64,000 nt of DNA from Bacillota bacterium (GCA_023418475.1 JAEZZO010000068.1:1-64000); one strand, 5' to 3'. Shown: positions 1-8,340, counted from the stretch's first letter. Translations and numbers: made by a program. Notes: generated by a model from the letters alone, not told the origin.

Positions 1-2
1 AT

Positions 3-410
3 ATTAATGAAAAAGCAGGAAAATGTGACCTGTTTCTTCCGGGCATTAATGAGGCAAAAATCTTAATCAATGAAACAGATCCGGAAAAGATTGCACAAGT
101 ATATCTGGAGATGGGTGCGAAAACCATTATTATTAAATTAGGTGCGGCTGGAGCCTATTATGCTTCCGCGCATGAAAACGGTTATGTAGAAGGTTTCCCG
201 GTAAGTAAAATTGTGGATACGGTTGGAGCCGGTGATGGATTTGCAGCAGGTGTACTGTCTGCAATCAAAGAAGGTCTTTCTCTGCGGGAAACAGCTCTGC
301 GCGGGAATGCGGTAGGTGCAATACAGGTTATGAGCCGAGGTGATAATGACGGATTGCCAACCCGGAAGGAACTTACAGACTTTATGAAGGGCAGACAGGA
401 TTGGAGATAA
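3..410 (+). CDS. PfkB-family sugar kinase, C-terminal part (5' end outside window)
   Basis: The reading frame is open from the window edge to a TAA at 408-410, so only about 135 C-terminal residues are present. They carry the PfkB/ribokinase signature DTVGAGDGFAAG, whose GAGD aspartate is the catalytic base and whose Gly-rich turn forms the anion hole. The preceding stretch, ending in NEAKIL and then KLGAAGAYY, is the usual PfkB fold where the sugar lid and ATP site meet. The fold resembles 2-keto-3-deoxygluconate kinases, which would suit the pectin genes 37 kb downstream, since KDG is a product of galacturonate breakdown. The substrate cannot be decided from this fragment; fructokinase or another PfkB sugar kinase is equally possible. 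Confidence 0.85.
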   Translation: MNEKAGKCDLFLPGINEAKILINETDPEKIAQVYLEMGAKTIIIKLGAAGAYYASAHENGYVEGFPVSKIVDTVGAGDGFAAGVLSAIKEGLSLRETALRGNAVGAIQVMSRGDNDGLPTRKELTDFMKGRQDWR

Positions 411-519
411 AAAATTTAGGTAATTAGGTGGATATCCATGTGCAGGGACTTGTAATAATTCAAAAATTCAATTAAAATATTAATAGTATACTTATAAATG
501 CTTTCGGGAGGGATCCGGC

Positions 520-1797
520 ATGGTACAGGCATATAATTATTTGCTGGGAAACTTCCCGGTGAAAAGGGAGATACTATACCCTGCAAGAAACAGAAAAGAG
601 TTAAAACGGGTTTATAATGAAATCATAAACCTTAATAAATGTTCGCCTTATTGTAAAATAGACATTAACAAAGAAAATCAGGAATATATCTTTGGAGTGA
701 AGGAATATGCGCTGGAGCTTGGCGGAAGGCTTCACAGAATGCACGATCCCTATGCTGCAGGATATGACAGCAAAGCGGTGGCGGTGAGTGATGAAAGTAT
801 ATTGTCTGCCAGACTGCTGAATGAAAATACGGAAAACCTGCCGGATACGATAAATATTCGGGTAGACACCCTGGCAGATGTGCAGGTGAACAAAGGAAGG
901 GATTTACCAAATACTTCCTTTGCTTTGCTGCCCGGAAAATATAATTTTAATTTGAAAATAGCGGGACAGACGTACCCTTTAAACTATGTTCAGAACCAAA
1001 AGACGAACAATCAGGAAGCGATGAGTAGTTTTGCTGATTTAATCAATCAATCTGTACCGGATATAAATGCTGTGGTAGAACAGGGGGATGCAGAGAATTA
1101 CAGTCACTTGACGATCACCGCAGCGAAAGCGGGAAGGTTTGGGGAAAGAGAATTTGAATTTGAAGATACCAATACCTATGGCTGGGGTGTGGCAGACTAC
1201 TTTGGGATTACTAATACCTGGAGAGAAGCGTCTCTTGCCTATTTTGAACTGAACGGTATTGATAAAAAGACAGCAGCTAATACCTTTACCCTGGAAAATA
1301 CGCTGCAGATTTCACTGAAGGAATGCGGTGAGGATGAAGTAAGTATAAAGATTGTTCCGGATAGTAATAAGATTTTGAAATCAGTGGCATCTGTCATCGA
1401 AACTTATAATGGTATTATTGAGCTTGCGAAAGAGAGAACCGTTGTAAATGGAGAGTATTATAGTGCTAAGAAATTAATAAATGAAATGAAAAATATCAAT
1501 GATACTTACCACGATGAACTGACGGCTTGCGGAATTAAAACCGAAGCTGACGGAACCCTTGTCATGGAAGTAAATCTAGCGGCCAGGGCTGCGCAGGAAG
1601 GCGAAATGCAAAATCTATTTGAGAAAGATAACGGATTTACTGCAAAGCTTTCGCAAAAAGCAGAAGCGATTGCGATAAATCCGATGGAATATGTTGAAAA
1701 GACAATTGTAATTTATTCCAAAAACGATAAAAATTCTTATTGTAATCCCTATATTACATCCATGTATAGCGGGTTATTCTTTAGCTCTTATTGTTAA
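520..1797 (+). CDS. FliD-like flagellar cap protein homologue
   Basis: This 425-residue protein has a good Shine-Dalgarno (GGGAGG) about 8 nt before the ATG. Its C-terminal half looks like flagellar hook-associated protein 2 (FliD): a DGTLVME segment like the family's DGTLSLD motif near residue 346, then a tail with NPMEYVEKTIVIY and a terminal YITSMYSGLFFSSYC. A central part (about 165-245) resembles the FliD/flagellin hook-IN type region with ITAAKAG and a GITNTW turn. There is no signal peptide, as expected for a substrate of the flagellar export apparatus. No other flagellar gene lies nearby, so this is an orphan copy. Its last 17 bases overlap the 3' end of the convergent AraC gene. The family call rests on motif recall and is moderate; the exact role (cap, adhesin or structural relative) is not settled. 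Confidence 0.55.
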   Translation: MVQAYNYLLGNFPVKREILYPARNRKELKRVYNEIINLNKCSPYCKIDINKENQEYIFGVKEYALELGGRLHRMHDPYAAGYDSKAVAVSDESILSARLLNENTENLPDTINIRVDTLADVQVNKGRDLPNTSFALLPGKYNFNLKIAGQTYPLNYVQNQKTNNQEAMSSFADLINQSVPDINAVVEQGDAENYSHLTITAAKAGRFGEREFEFEDTNTYGWGVADYFGITNTWREASLAYFELNGIDKKTAANTFTLENTLQISLKECGEDEVSIKIVPDSNKILKSVASVIETYNGIIELAKERTVVNGEYYSAKKLINEMKNINDTYHDELTACGIKTEADGTLVMEVNLAARAAQEGEMQNLFEKDNGFTAKLSQKAEAIAINPMEYVEKTIVIYSKNDKNSYCNPYITSMYSGLFFSSYC

Positions 1798-3052
1798 GAT
1801 AAGCGCTTGCTTTCACATACTCACTGGGTGTCAATCCGATTCGTTTTTTAAAAATTCTGCTGAAATAATTCGGGTCCTTATAACCTACCATAAAACAAAC
1901 TTCCTTAACAGTAAGGTTTGAATTAGTCAAAAGCTCTTTGGCTTTTTTGACGCGCAGCATGGAAAGCCAATCGATAAAGTTAAATCCCGTGGTCTTTTTG
2001 ATCAGCTTACTAAAATACTGAGGACTTATATTAACCTGTGCAGCCATATCCTCAAGAGAGATATCTTCTGTATAATGTGATTCCAGATACTCTCTGGTAG
2101 CTTTTACAATATGGTTAGAATAGTCAATAGTAGTCTGCGGCTTAACATAGCTGGTTATGTAGATAAAACATTGGAAAGCAAATTCAATCAACTGGTTTCC
2201 CTTCAAAGTTAAAAATTGTTCTACATAAGAAGAATAATTAATTACTTTGGCATCCGTCTGACAATCAAGCTGCATGGTATAATTGGCCAGAACAAGGAGC
2301 TCTAGTATTTTATTGCGTTTCACTTCATCATTAAACGGCTTAATCCATTCCAGAATAATCCCAAAATAGTCATATGCTTCCGGCTTACGAAGTCGTACTG
2401 CTTCAACCAGCCGTTTTTCCGCTTCCAGGTAATCATATCTGATTTCAATTGATAATTTCTTAATATCCAGATAATGTGTTACTGAATTAGAGATGTTGTA
2501 ATACATACAGGCAAGAGAATCGAGAAACGAAGTGTAGATGGAATGTATGCTATACATTCCGCCGATACCTGCCCTGACAGGAAAATCATACTTTGATTTC
2601 ACAGCATTAACAAGATTGTTACAGACATTAAGGCTTTCTATTTTCTGCTCCTCTTCGTCAAGAAGAACTTCATGACTTATTAGCATACTGATTCTGTTAG
2701 TAATCAGAGGCCCTACAGAACAGTGCATTTTATTCATTGTATTTTTGAGCAGATGATGAAGCTCCAGCTCATCAATGGAGACTGTGGGAGTGTTGGGTTT
2801 GTTTAATTCCGGAAAATCCAAAAGAATTACATAAGCATAGTCCTTAATATTAAATCTGTTCTGAAAAATAGTAATTTCAAACGGAAGACATCCTCTAAAA
2901 AAGAAGGAAAACATAAAGCTTCTTTCAATAAAAGCAAGATAATCTTCGCCGATATAGGGCTGGCTGCCTGCCAACATGTCTATTTGTAGTCTGTCCCAGA
3001 AATCCTTTTGACTCGTGGAGTTATTAACATTCATATTTTGCGGCATATTCAT
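1781..3052 (-). CDS. AraC-family transcriptional regulator (YesN-like C-terminal HTH)
   Basis: The last ~100 residues form a full AraC double helix-turn-helix: YLESHYTEDISLEDMAAQ, then SPQYFSKLIKKTTG, then the second HTH with TVKEVCFMVGYKDPNYFSRIFKK and GLTPSEY. The preceding 300 residues are an effector region I do not recognise; it has no membrane segment and no receiver phosphorylation site that I can see. The start is placed at the ATG at 3052 because GGAGG (3058-3062) sits 5 nt upstream. The frame also extends 10 codons further to a TTG, through a small inverted repeat (TGCCG/CGGCA) that abuts the ribosome site. The gene is convergent with the FliD-like gene (17-bp overlap) and divergent from the subtilase. 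Its target is unknown. Confidence 0.85.
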   Translation of the reverse strand: MNMPQNMNVNNSTSQKDFWDRLQIDMLAGSQPYIGEDYLAFIERSFMFSFFFRGCLPFEITIFQNRFNIKDYAYVILLDFPELNKPNTPTVSIDELELHHLLKNTMNKMHCSVGPLITNRISMLISHEVLLDEEEQKIESLNVCNNLVNAVKSKYDFPVRAGIGGMYSIHSIYTSFLDSLACMYYNISNSVTHYLDIKKLSIEIRYDYLEAEKRLVEAVRLRKPEAYDYFGIILEWIKPFNDEVKRNKILELLVLANYTMQLDCQTDAKVINYSSYVEQFLTLKGNQLIEFAFQCFIYITSYVKPQTTIDYSNHIVKATREYLESHYTEDISLEDMAAQVNISPQYFSKLIKKTTGFNFIDWLSMLRVKKAKELLTNSNLTVKEVCFMVGYKDPNYFSRIFKKRIGLTPSEYVKASAYLNNKS

Positions 3053-3119
3053 AATAACCTCCATCTGCCGATTAAACGGCAAAAATTCTTAAGTAAAATT
3101 AATAAAAGTGCATTGCGAA

Positions 3120-3196
3120 AAGCACGCTCCCGACTTTTTATACAAGTAATGAAGAAAGCCATAGGTTACTTGCAAAAATCATAATTCTGCGTGCTT
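3120..3196. repeat. Nested inverted repeat in AraC/subtilase intergenic region
   Basis: The divergent 365-bp gap between the AraC start and the subtilase start contains two nested perfect stems. The outer stem is AAGCACGC (3120-3127) with GCGTGCTT (3189-3196); the inner stem is CAAGTAA (3143-3149) with TTACTTG (3166-3172). It could be a leader RNA structure, a binding site or a remnant of a mobile repeat. I cannot assign it. I see no clear consensus promoter in the rest of the gap. Confidence 0.5.
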
Positions 3197-3417
3197 AATC
3201 AATCAGAATGAATATTCGCGCCATTCGATTAAATTAAGTATAACATATATGGAAAAAAAAATCACTACCAAAATATGGATGATGTGTCGAATAATAAAGA
3301 TTTAATATATTTAATAATTTTAGTAAAAATTTTGCCACAGAAATGCCAATAGTTCTGATTAGGATGATAACAGAAAGAAATAGCAGAATGAATTGGGCAG
3401 AATGGGGGTTGGTTCTT

Positions 3418-5619
3418 ATGATGAAACTGAAGTTTATATTCCACAAATCAGCGAAAGTCATCGGAACGGCTTTTTTATCTGCTTTCATTATAATTCTTTT
3501 TGGAAATTATGTTATGGTACATAAGAATTATGAACAGGCAGACGGACAGATTGTAGTAATTATTAATCAGAAGATTAGAGAGCAGGAATGGGAGAGTATT
3601 ACAAAACGATATGAAAAGTCAGTTAGACTGGAAAAACATATTGGAAATTATGCGCTCTTATCGGTAAAGAATAAAAGTGAATTTAATACGGTGCTAAAGA
3701 AGCTGAAAGCAGAGCCTGATATTCTTACAGCACAGGCTGACAGTAAAATATGCAGTTTTAGTGCAAGTATGGATACCTATTCCGATTCACAATGGTATAT
3801 CAGCAATCCGGGATACTATTATAACTATATATACCAGACGAAGCATAAAATCAGGTCTGCGGCAGGCATTGATATGGATGTTGCCGGTGCCTGGAAAAAT
3901 ATGAAAGAAGCAGGCACAGCAAAACGTGAAGTGGTTGTTGCTGTGATTGATACCGGAGTGGATACCAACCATCCGGATCTGTCGGCGAATATATGGATTA
4001 ATAAAGGTGAGATTCCGGGAGATAATATAGATAACGATAATAACGGTTATGTAGACGATGTAAATGGATGGGATTTCTATAACGGTGATGCAAGCGTGTG
4101 CCATTATGGTCCTGACGGAGAAGCCCAATATGAGGATGATGACGATCATGGTACGCATGTGGCGGGAATTATAGCAGCTGTTGCTGACAATCAAACCGGT
4201 ATCGCCGGAGTAGCCTCCAATATAGATATCAAAATCATGACGTTGAAAATAAACGGCGGTGAGAATGGAGGAGGAATGATATCGGACGCGATTGAAGCGG
4301 TAAAATATGCCGATATGATGGGTGCAGATATCTGCAATTTAAGCTGGGGAACTACTGTGTATATGGGCGGACTGGAGGAAGTGATGAGGGAATCCAAAAT
4401 GTTGTTTGTTGCAGCAGCTGGCAATTCCGGAACAAATAATGATGAAAGTCCTGTCTATCCGGCTTGTTTTAAACTCGATAATCTGATTTCTGTCACCTCC
4501 ATCGATGCAAACGGTCAATTAAATAGCTATTCAAACTACGGAAAATACTCGGTGGATATTGCAGCACCGGGAAATGATATTTTCAGTACGGTGGTAGGAA
4601 ACTATAGCTCACTAAGCGGCTCCTCCATGGCGGCTCCTCAGGTAACCGGTGTGGCGTCATTGCTGTATGCGCAATCCGATCACATCTATGCCGCCAATGT
4701 AAAAAAGATGATCATCGACCAGCTGAAACCGATGGATAATCTGACTGGGTGTATGAAATATGCAGGAATTCCAGATGCTTATAAGACGATAATGAAAGCA
4801 GGCTCGCTAAACCGGGATCTGTATGCTCCGGTGATGTCTTTAAAAACCGTATATAATATTTATGGTCTTAAAATTACAGCTGAGGCAAAGGATGCCGGAA
4901 CCTCCGGATTAAGAGCCTTCAAATGGCTAAAGGGCACGAAAACTGCTGCAGATTTTAAGCATGGGGTGAAAGGAACTTTAGTAGAGAATAATGAGGTAAA
5001 GTTAGATGGCCCCGGTGTATATACGTTCTTTGCGGCTGATTATGCCGGTAATGAGACAATATTAGTCTATCATGCCAAAGAGGATAAAGCAGCGCCAAAG
5101 CTTGCTGCCTCCTTTACGGTAGCCGGTAATAATAAATATAGAACGATATCTATAATCGCAAAAGACGGGCAGAGCGGATTAAAAAGTGTAAAATATATGC
5201 CTGGTATAAGAAAAACAAAAGAGTTCTCAGGGTCCGGCAAGGAAGTAAAGATTGGTGCTAAGGACGGAAAGGGAAGCTTTCAGGTCAAATCAGACGGAAC
5301 ATATACAATATATGCAATTGACAACCGTAATAATTCAATTGTAAAAACGGTAGTAGTGAAAACAATGAAAGCAAGCAAAATTCGTTTGCTTCAGACCAGA
5401 AAAATGATTGCGCTTGGAGATGAATATATTCTAAAAACTATTCTGACGCCTACCGGCAGTACCGACCTTATACGATATGAAAGCTCTGATCCGGGGATCG
5501 CCTCCGTGACAAAAGACGGTAAGATAACTGCTAGAGCGGAGGGAACTGTCCGTATTACGGCGAAAACCTCCGGTGGTTTGATGGCGGTCTGCATCGTTAC
5601 AGTGACCTCGGATGGTTAG
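3418..5619 (+). CDS. Secreted or membrane-anchored S8 subtilisin-like serine protease with Ig-like C-terminus
   Basis: This is a 733-residue protease. The N-terminus has a basic stretch and a hydrophobic segment (about residues 12-35), either a signal peptide or a membrane anchor. An I9-like prodomain follows (about 45-110). The S8 catalytic domain has all three triad residues: Asp178 in VIDTGVD, His244 in HGTHVAG and Ser403 in GSSMAAP, plus the oxyanion AAAGNSG. After it come Ser/Gly-rich beta-sandwich modules and a terminal Big2-like domain (SSDPGIASVTKDGKITA). ATG 3418 was chosen over the upstream ATG at 3343 because GGGGG (3404-3408) lies about 9 nt before it and the protein then begins at the hydrophobic leader. 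No LPxTG or S-layer repeat is visible, so the mode of cell attachment is unknown. It is divergent from the AraC regulator. Confidence 0.92.
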   Translation: MMKLKFIFHKSAKVIGTAFLSAFIIILFGNYVMVHKNYEQADGQIVVIINQKIREQEWESITKRYEKSVRLEKHIGNYALLSVKNKSEFNTVLKKLKAEPDILTAQADSKICSFSASMDTYSDSQWYISNPGYYYNYIYQTKHKIRSAAGIDMDVAGAWKNMKEAGTAKREVVVAVIDTGVDTNHPDLSANIWINKGEIPGDNIDNDNNGYVDDVNGWDFYNGDASVCHYGPDGEAQYEDDDDHGTHVAGIIAAVADNQTGIAGVASNIDIKIMTLKINGGENGGGMISDAIEAVKYADMMGADICNLSWGTTVYMGGLEEVMRESKMLFVAAAGNSGTNNDESPVYPACFKLDNLISVTSIDANGQLNSYSNYGKYSVDIAAPGNDIFSTVVGNYSSLSGSSMAAPQVTGVASLLYAQSDHIYAANVKKMIIDQLKPMDNLTGCMKYAGIPDAYKTIMKAGSLNRDLYAPVMSLKTVYNIYGLKITAEAKDAGTSGLRAFKWLKGTKTAADFKHGVKGTLVENNEVKLDGPGVYTFFAADYAGNETILVYHAKEDKAAPKLAASFTVAGNNKYRTISIIAKDGQSGLKSVKYMPGIRKTKEFSGSGKEVKIGAKDGKGSFQVKSDGTYTIYAIDNRNNSIVKTVVVKTMKASKIRLLQTRKMIALGDEYILKTILTPTGSTDLIRYESSDPGIASVTKDGKITARAEGTVRITAKTSGGLMAVCIVTVTSDG

Positions 5620-5662
5620 CAGCTACTTCACCGGCCACGGAAAAGTCAGTTAATTAGCCGGT

Positions 5663-5693
5663 AGGTAAGGTCCTGTGTTTTAGGACCTTACCT
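5663..5693. terminator. Terminator-like 12-bp perfect hairpin after subtilase
   Basis: AGGTAAGGTCCT pairs perfectly with AGGACCTTACCT across a 7-nt loop, about 45 bp after the protease stop codon. No T-run follows on the plus strand, so it may act as an RNA stability hairpin or an imperfect intrinsic terminator. Confidence 0.6.
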
Positions 5694-5742
5694 GTAAACA
5701 GTAACTCGTATCTATCGTTTTATAAATTTAAAATAAAATATG

Positions 5743-5771
5743 TTGACGTACAAACAGGGTTATGATATATT
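5743..5771 (+). promoter_or_regulatory. Sigma-A promoter for rpmG-secE-nusG
   Basis: TTGACG (5743-5748) and TATATT (5766-5771) are separated by 17 bp. They lie about 100 bp before rpmG and after the hairpin that closes the protease gene, so this is the likely start of the secE-nusG-rplK transcript. Confidence 0.7.
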
Positions 5772-5869
5772 AAGAAAGCAAAGAAATAGGGCTTTTTTTT
5801 TATGCCTAAAAAAAGTCTGCTTCACAGTTAAGCGGTATTGCGCATCAAGAGAAATCGGAGGTGGATATT

Positions 5870-6019
5870 GTGCGCGTAAAAATCACACTGGCATGTACAG
5901 ATTGCAAACAACGCAATTACAACATGACAAAGGATAAGAAGACACATCCAGACAGAATGGAAACAAAGAAGTACTGTAAATTCTGCAGATCCCACACATT
6001 GCACAAGGAAACGAAATAA
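5870..6019 (+). CDS. rpmG: 50S ribosomal protein L33 (zinc-binding form)
   Basis: A 49-residue protein starting at GTG 5870, with GGAGG 8-12 bases upstream. The sequence begins MRVKITLACTDCKQRNY and contains two CxxC pairs (Cys9/Cys12 and Cys36/Cys39) that bind zinc in the C+ form of L33. The C-terminus SHTLHKETK is typical. L33 sits near the E site of the large subunit. The position just before secE and nusG is the standard Firmicutes order. The GTG start and short length make it easy to miss. Confidence 0.95.
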   Translation: MRVKITLACTDCKQRNYNMTKDKKTHPDRMETKKYCKFCRSHTLHKETK

Positions 6020-6045
6020 TTAAAAACTGAAAGGGAAGTGAAGAC

Positions 6046-6261
6046 ATGGGAGAGATAACTAATTCTACTACTGCCGAAAAGGCTCCAAAGAGAAGTTGGT
6101 TTAAGGGTCTGAAAGCCGAATTTAAGAAAATCATATGGCCGGACAAAGAAGCTCTTGCAAAACAATCAGTTGCTGTTATTGCCGTTACAGTTATCCTGGG
6201 TGCAATCATATTTATCATTGATACTATTTTTGATTATGGTATCGGATTTATTATAGGATAA
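6046..6261 (+). CDS. secE: Preprotein translocase subunit SecE
   Basis: A 71-residue single-span SecE of the short Gram-positive type. It has a polar N-terminus, an amphipathic segment with the family motif FKKIIWPDKE (about residues 26-35), and one transmembrane helix (about 42-66, VAVIAVTVILGAIIFIIDTIF). It clamps SecY in the SecYEG channel. GGGAAGTG precedes the ATG. It lies between rpmG and nusG, 10 bp ahead of nusG, and is co-transcribed with both. Confidence 0.96.
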   Translation: MGEITNSTTAEKAPKRSWFKGLKAEFKKIIWPDKEALAKQSVAVIAVTVILGAIIFIIDTIFDYGIGFIIG

Positions 6262-6271
6262 GGGTGAGACT

Positions 6272-6796
6272 ATGTCAGATGCTAATTGGTACGTTGTTCA
6301 CACCTATTCAGGGTATGAGAACAAAGTAAAAGCGAACATCGAGAAAACAATCGAAAACAGAAAGCTACAGGATCAGATCCTGGAGGTATCCGTACCGATG
6401 CAGGATGTCGTTGAAGTGAAAAACGGCGTGAAGAAACGTGTTCAGAAGAAAATGTTTCCGGGCTATGTATTGCTTCATATGGTCATGAATGATGATGTAT
6501 GGTATGTGGTTCGTAATACGAGAGGTGTAACAGGATTTGTTGGTCCGGATTCAAAGCAGCCGGTTCCCCTGACTGATACAGAAATGAAAAGCATGGGAAT
6601 TAAGAATAGTGATGAAGTTTCGGTTGACTTTGAAATTGGCGATATGATTACCGTGGCATCCGGTGTATGGGAAAATACCACAGGTCAGATCAGAAAAATT
6701 GATCCGCATAAGCAGAGTGTCACCATCAGCGTTGATATGTTTGGTCGTGAAACTCCCGTTGAGATTGGTTTCAGTGAAGTTAAGGTTCGCAAATAA
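6272..6796 (+). CDS. nusG: Transcription termination/antitermination factor NusG
   Basis: A 174-residue NusG. The NGN domain starts with NWYVVHTYSGYENKVK and contains the RNA-polymerase-binding motif MFPGYVLLHM; a C-terminal KOW domain has GDMITVASGVWENTTGQIRKID. It binds the RpoC coiled coil and links RNA polymerase to Rho, S10 or pausing signals. Length and architecture are normal. The gene is 10 bp after secE and 113 bp before rplK, with a candidate L1-binding leader in that gap. Confidence 0.97.
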   Translation: MSDANWYVVHTYSGYENKVKANIEKTIENRKLQDQILEVSVPMQDVVEVKNGVKKRVQKKMFPGYVLLHMVMNDDVWYVVRNTRGVTGFVGPDSKQPVPLTDTEMKSMGIKNSDEVSVDFEIGDMITVASGVWENTTGQIRKIDPHKQSVTISVDMFGRETPVEIGFSEVKVRK

Positions 6797-6859
6797 TTGT
6801 ATGCAGTGTTGGTACACAAGAGAAACGGCTCGCCGCAGATCTTGAATGCAGTAAGTAAC

Positions 6860-6887
6860 GTGGGAGGGGAATCCCCGAAAACACCAC
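6860..6887 (+). promoter_or_regulatory. Candidate ribosomal protein L1-binding leader before rplK
   Basis: GTGG (6860-6863), a GA bulge, GGGG, an AAT loop, CCCC, a 7-nt internal strand GAAAACA and CCAC (6884-6887) form a two-stem hairpin with an asymmetric internal loop, followed directly by the rplK Shine-Dalgarno (AGGAGG). This geometry resembles the L1 binding site of 23S rRNA and the L1-operon autoregulatory sites. The function is inferred from shape and position. The same outer pattern recurs before rplA. Confidence 0.6.
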
Positions 6888-6909
6888 ATTTTTCAGGAGG
6901 TATGCTATC

Positions 6910-7335
6910 ATGGCAAAAAAAGTTACAGGTTATATCAAATTACAGATTCCAGCTGGCAAGGCTACACCGGCTCCTCCGGTAGGACCCGCACTTGGTCAGC
7001 ATGGCGTGAACATTGTTCAGTTCACAAAAGAATTTAACGCAAGAACAGCAGATCAGGATGGAATTATTACACCTGTTGTAATTACCGTATATGCTGATAG
7101 AAGCTTCAGCTTCGTAACAAAAACACCGCCGGCAGCAGTGTTATTAAAGAAAGCACTTAACTTGAAATCTGGTTCCGCAGTACCTAACAAGACTAAGGTA
7201 GCTACGATTACAAAGGCAGAGCTTAGAAAAATTGCCGAATTTAAGATGCCTGATTTAAATGCAGCAAGTGTTGAAGCAGCTATGAGTATGGTTGCTGGAA
7301 CAGCAAGAAGCATGGGTATTACTGTAGTAGACTAA
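6910..7335 (+). CDS. rplK: 50S ribosomal protein L11
   Basis: A 141-residue L11. The N-terminal domain has KLQIPAGKATPAPPVGPALGQ, containing the conserved proline-rich switch, and the C-terminal rRNA-binding domain ends GTARSMGITVVD. L11 forms the GTPase-associated centre with 23S helices 43/44, and is needed for stringent response activation and thiostrepton binding. AGGAGG lies 9 nt before the ATG. It is followed by rplA after a 224-bp leader. Confidence 0.98.
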   Translation: MAKKVTGYIKLQIPAGKATPAPPVGPALGQHGVNIVQFTKEFNARTADQDGIITPVVITVYADRSFSFVTKTPPAAVLLKKALNLKSGSAVPNKTKVATITKAELRKIAEFKMPDLNAASVEAAMSMVAGTARSMGITVVD

Positions 7336-7388
7336 TAAGAATGCAACGGCGTATTTGAAAGAGAATATGCGATTTAGAATCTATTAAC

Positions 7389-7544
7389 GTGGGAGGACAT
7401 GCCGAATGAAATGATACGTTCGGCAGCAGATGCGGTTTTGTCGTATTTGCCTATAAGAAGGATGCGAGTTCTGACCGTTTCAATTGGCGTGACCGATGAT
7501 AGCGGCAATATTCGCAGTATTTCGTTTTCTTCCGGTAAAACCAC
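7389..7544 (+). promoter_or_regulatory. Second L1-binding-like leader, with large internal insertion, before rplA
   Basis: The strand GTGG (7389-7392), GA, GGA matches the element before rplK. Its partners lie about 130 nt downstream: TCC (7531-7533), a 7-nt strand GGTAAAA, then CCAC (7541-7544), directly ahead of the rplA ribosome site (AGGAGG, 7546-7551). The insertion contains its own 7-bp hairpin (TGCCGAA 7400-7406 with TTCGGCA 7419-7425). The element fills most of the rplK-rplA gap, and I see no ORF in it. The pairing is proposed from the match in layout to the first element. Confidence 0.45.
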
Positions 7545-7559
7545 TAGGAGGTTTATAGA

Positions 7560-8252
7560 ATGAAAAGAGGAAAGAAATATACTGACTCTGCAAAGTTGAT
7601 CGACAGATCAGTTCAGTATGATGCAACAGAAGCGATCAGTTTAGTAAAGAAAGCAGCTGTAGCAAAATTTGATGAGACGATTGAAGCACACATTAGACTT
7701 GGTGTTGATGGCCGTCATGCTGATCAACAGGTTCGTGGTGCTGTAGTATTACCTCATGGAACAGGTAAGACGGTTCGTGTACTTGTATTTGCTAAGGGTG
7801 ATAAGGCAAACGAAGCTTTAGCAGCAGGTGCTGATTTTGTCGGAGCAGATGATTTAATACCTAAGATCCAGAATGAAAACTGGTTTGAATTTGATGTTGT
7901 TGTAGCAACTCCTGACATGATGGGTGTAGTTGGCCGTTTAGGCCGTGTACTTGGACCGAAGGGATTAATGCCCAACCCGAAGGCTGGTACAGTAACCATG
8001 GATGTTACCAAAGCAATTAATGATATTAAAGCTGGTAAGATCGAATATAGACTGGATAAGTCTAACATCATTCACGCTGCTTTCGGTAAAGCATCCTTTA
8101 CCCAGGAACAGCTGAATGATAATTTCCAAACCTTAATTGGTGCTGTAGTGAAAGCAAAACCCTCCGCAGCAAAGGGACAATATTTAAAGAGCGTTACATT
8201 GGCATCTACTATGGGTCCTGGCGTAAAGCTTAACACAGCTAAATTAGGTTAG
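7560..8252 (+). CDS. rplA: 50S ribosomal protein L1
   Basis: A 230-residue L1 with the usual two-domain organisation. The N-terminal part begins MKRGKKYTDSAKLID; the signature segment LGPKGLMPNPKAGTVT is present at about residues 138-153, and GKIEYRLDKSNIIHAAFGK follows. L1 binds the mobile L1 stalk of 23S rRNA, helps eject deacyl-tRNA, and commonly represses its own operon by binding an mRNA mimic. AGGAGG is 8 nt before the ATG. It ends 24 bp before the rplJ promoter. Confidence 0.98.
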   Translation: MKRGKKYTDSAKLIDRSVQYDATEAISLVKKAAVAKFDETIEAHIRLGVDGRHADQQVRGAVVLPHGTGKTVRVLVFAKGDKANEALAAGADFVGADDLIPKIQNENWFEFDVVVATPDMMGVVGRLGRVLGPKGLMPNPKAGTVTMDVTKAINDIKAGKIEYRLDKSNIIHAAFGKASFTQEQLNDNFQTLIGAVVKAKPSAAKGQYLKSVTLASTMGPGVKLNTAKLG

Positions 8253-8276
8253 TGTTTATATATTTTAAATTATGGG

Positions 8277-8306
8277 TTGACATGTTTTAAACATTCATGT
8301 TATAAT
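8277..8306 (+). promoter_or_regulatory. Consensus promoter for rplJ-rplL
   Basis: A perfect TTGACA (8277-8282) and a perfect TATAAT (8301-8306) are separated by 18 bp. The start point would fall near 8313, at the head of the L10 leader, so rplJL can be transcribed independently of rplKA. Confidence 0.88.
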
Positions 8307-8340
8307 CCCATTTGCAGTGAATAAAACCTATTCACTCATC

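Noticed and set aside
3343..3417. Upstream ATG (3343) as start of the subtilase
   Set aside because: It adds 25 residues before the hydrophobic leader and lacks a ribosome site; ATG 3418 has GGGGG at correct spacing.
5740..5937. 65-codon ORF covering the rpmG region
   Set aside because: It is out of frame with rpmG, whose L33 zinc motifs and GTG start with a good ribosome site are clear.
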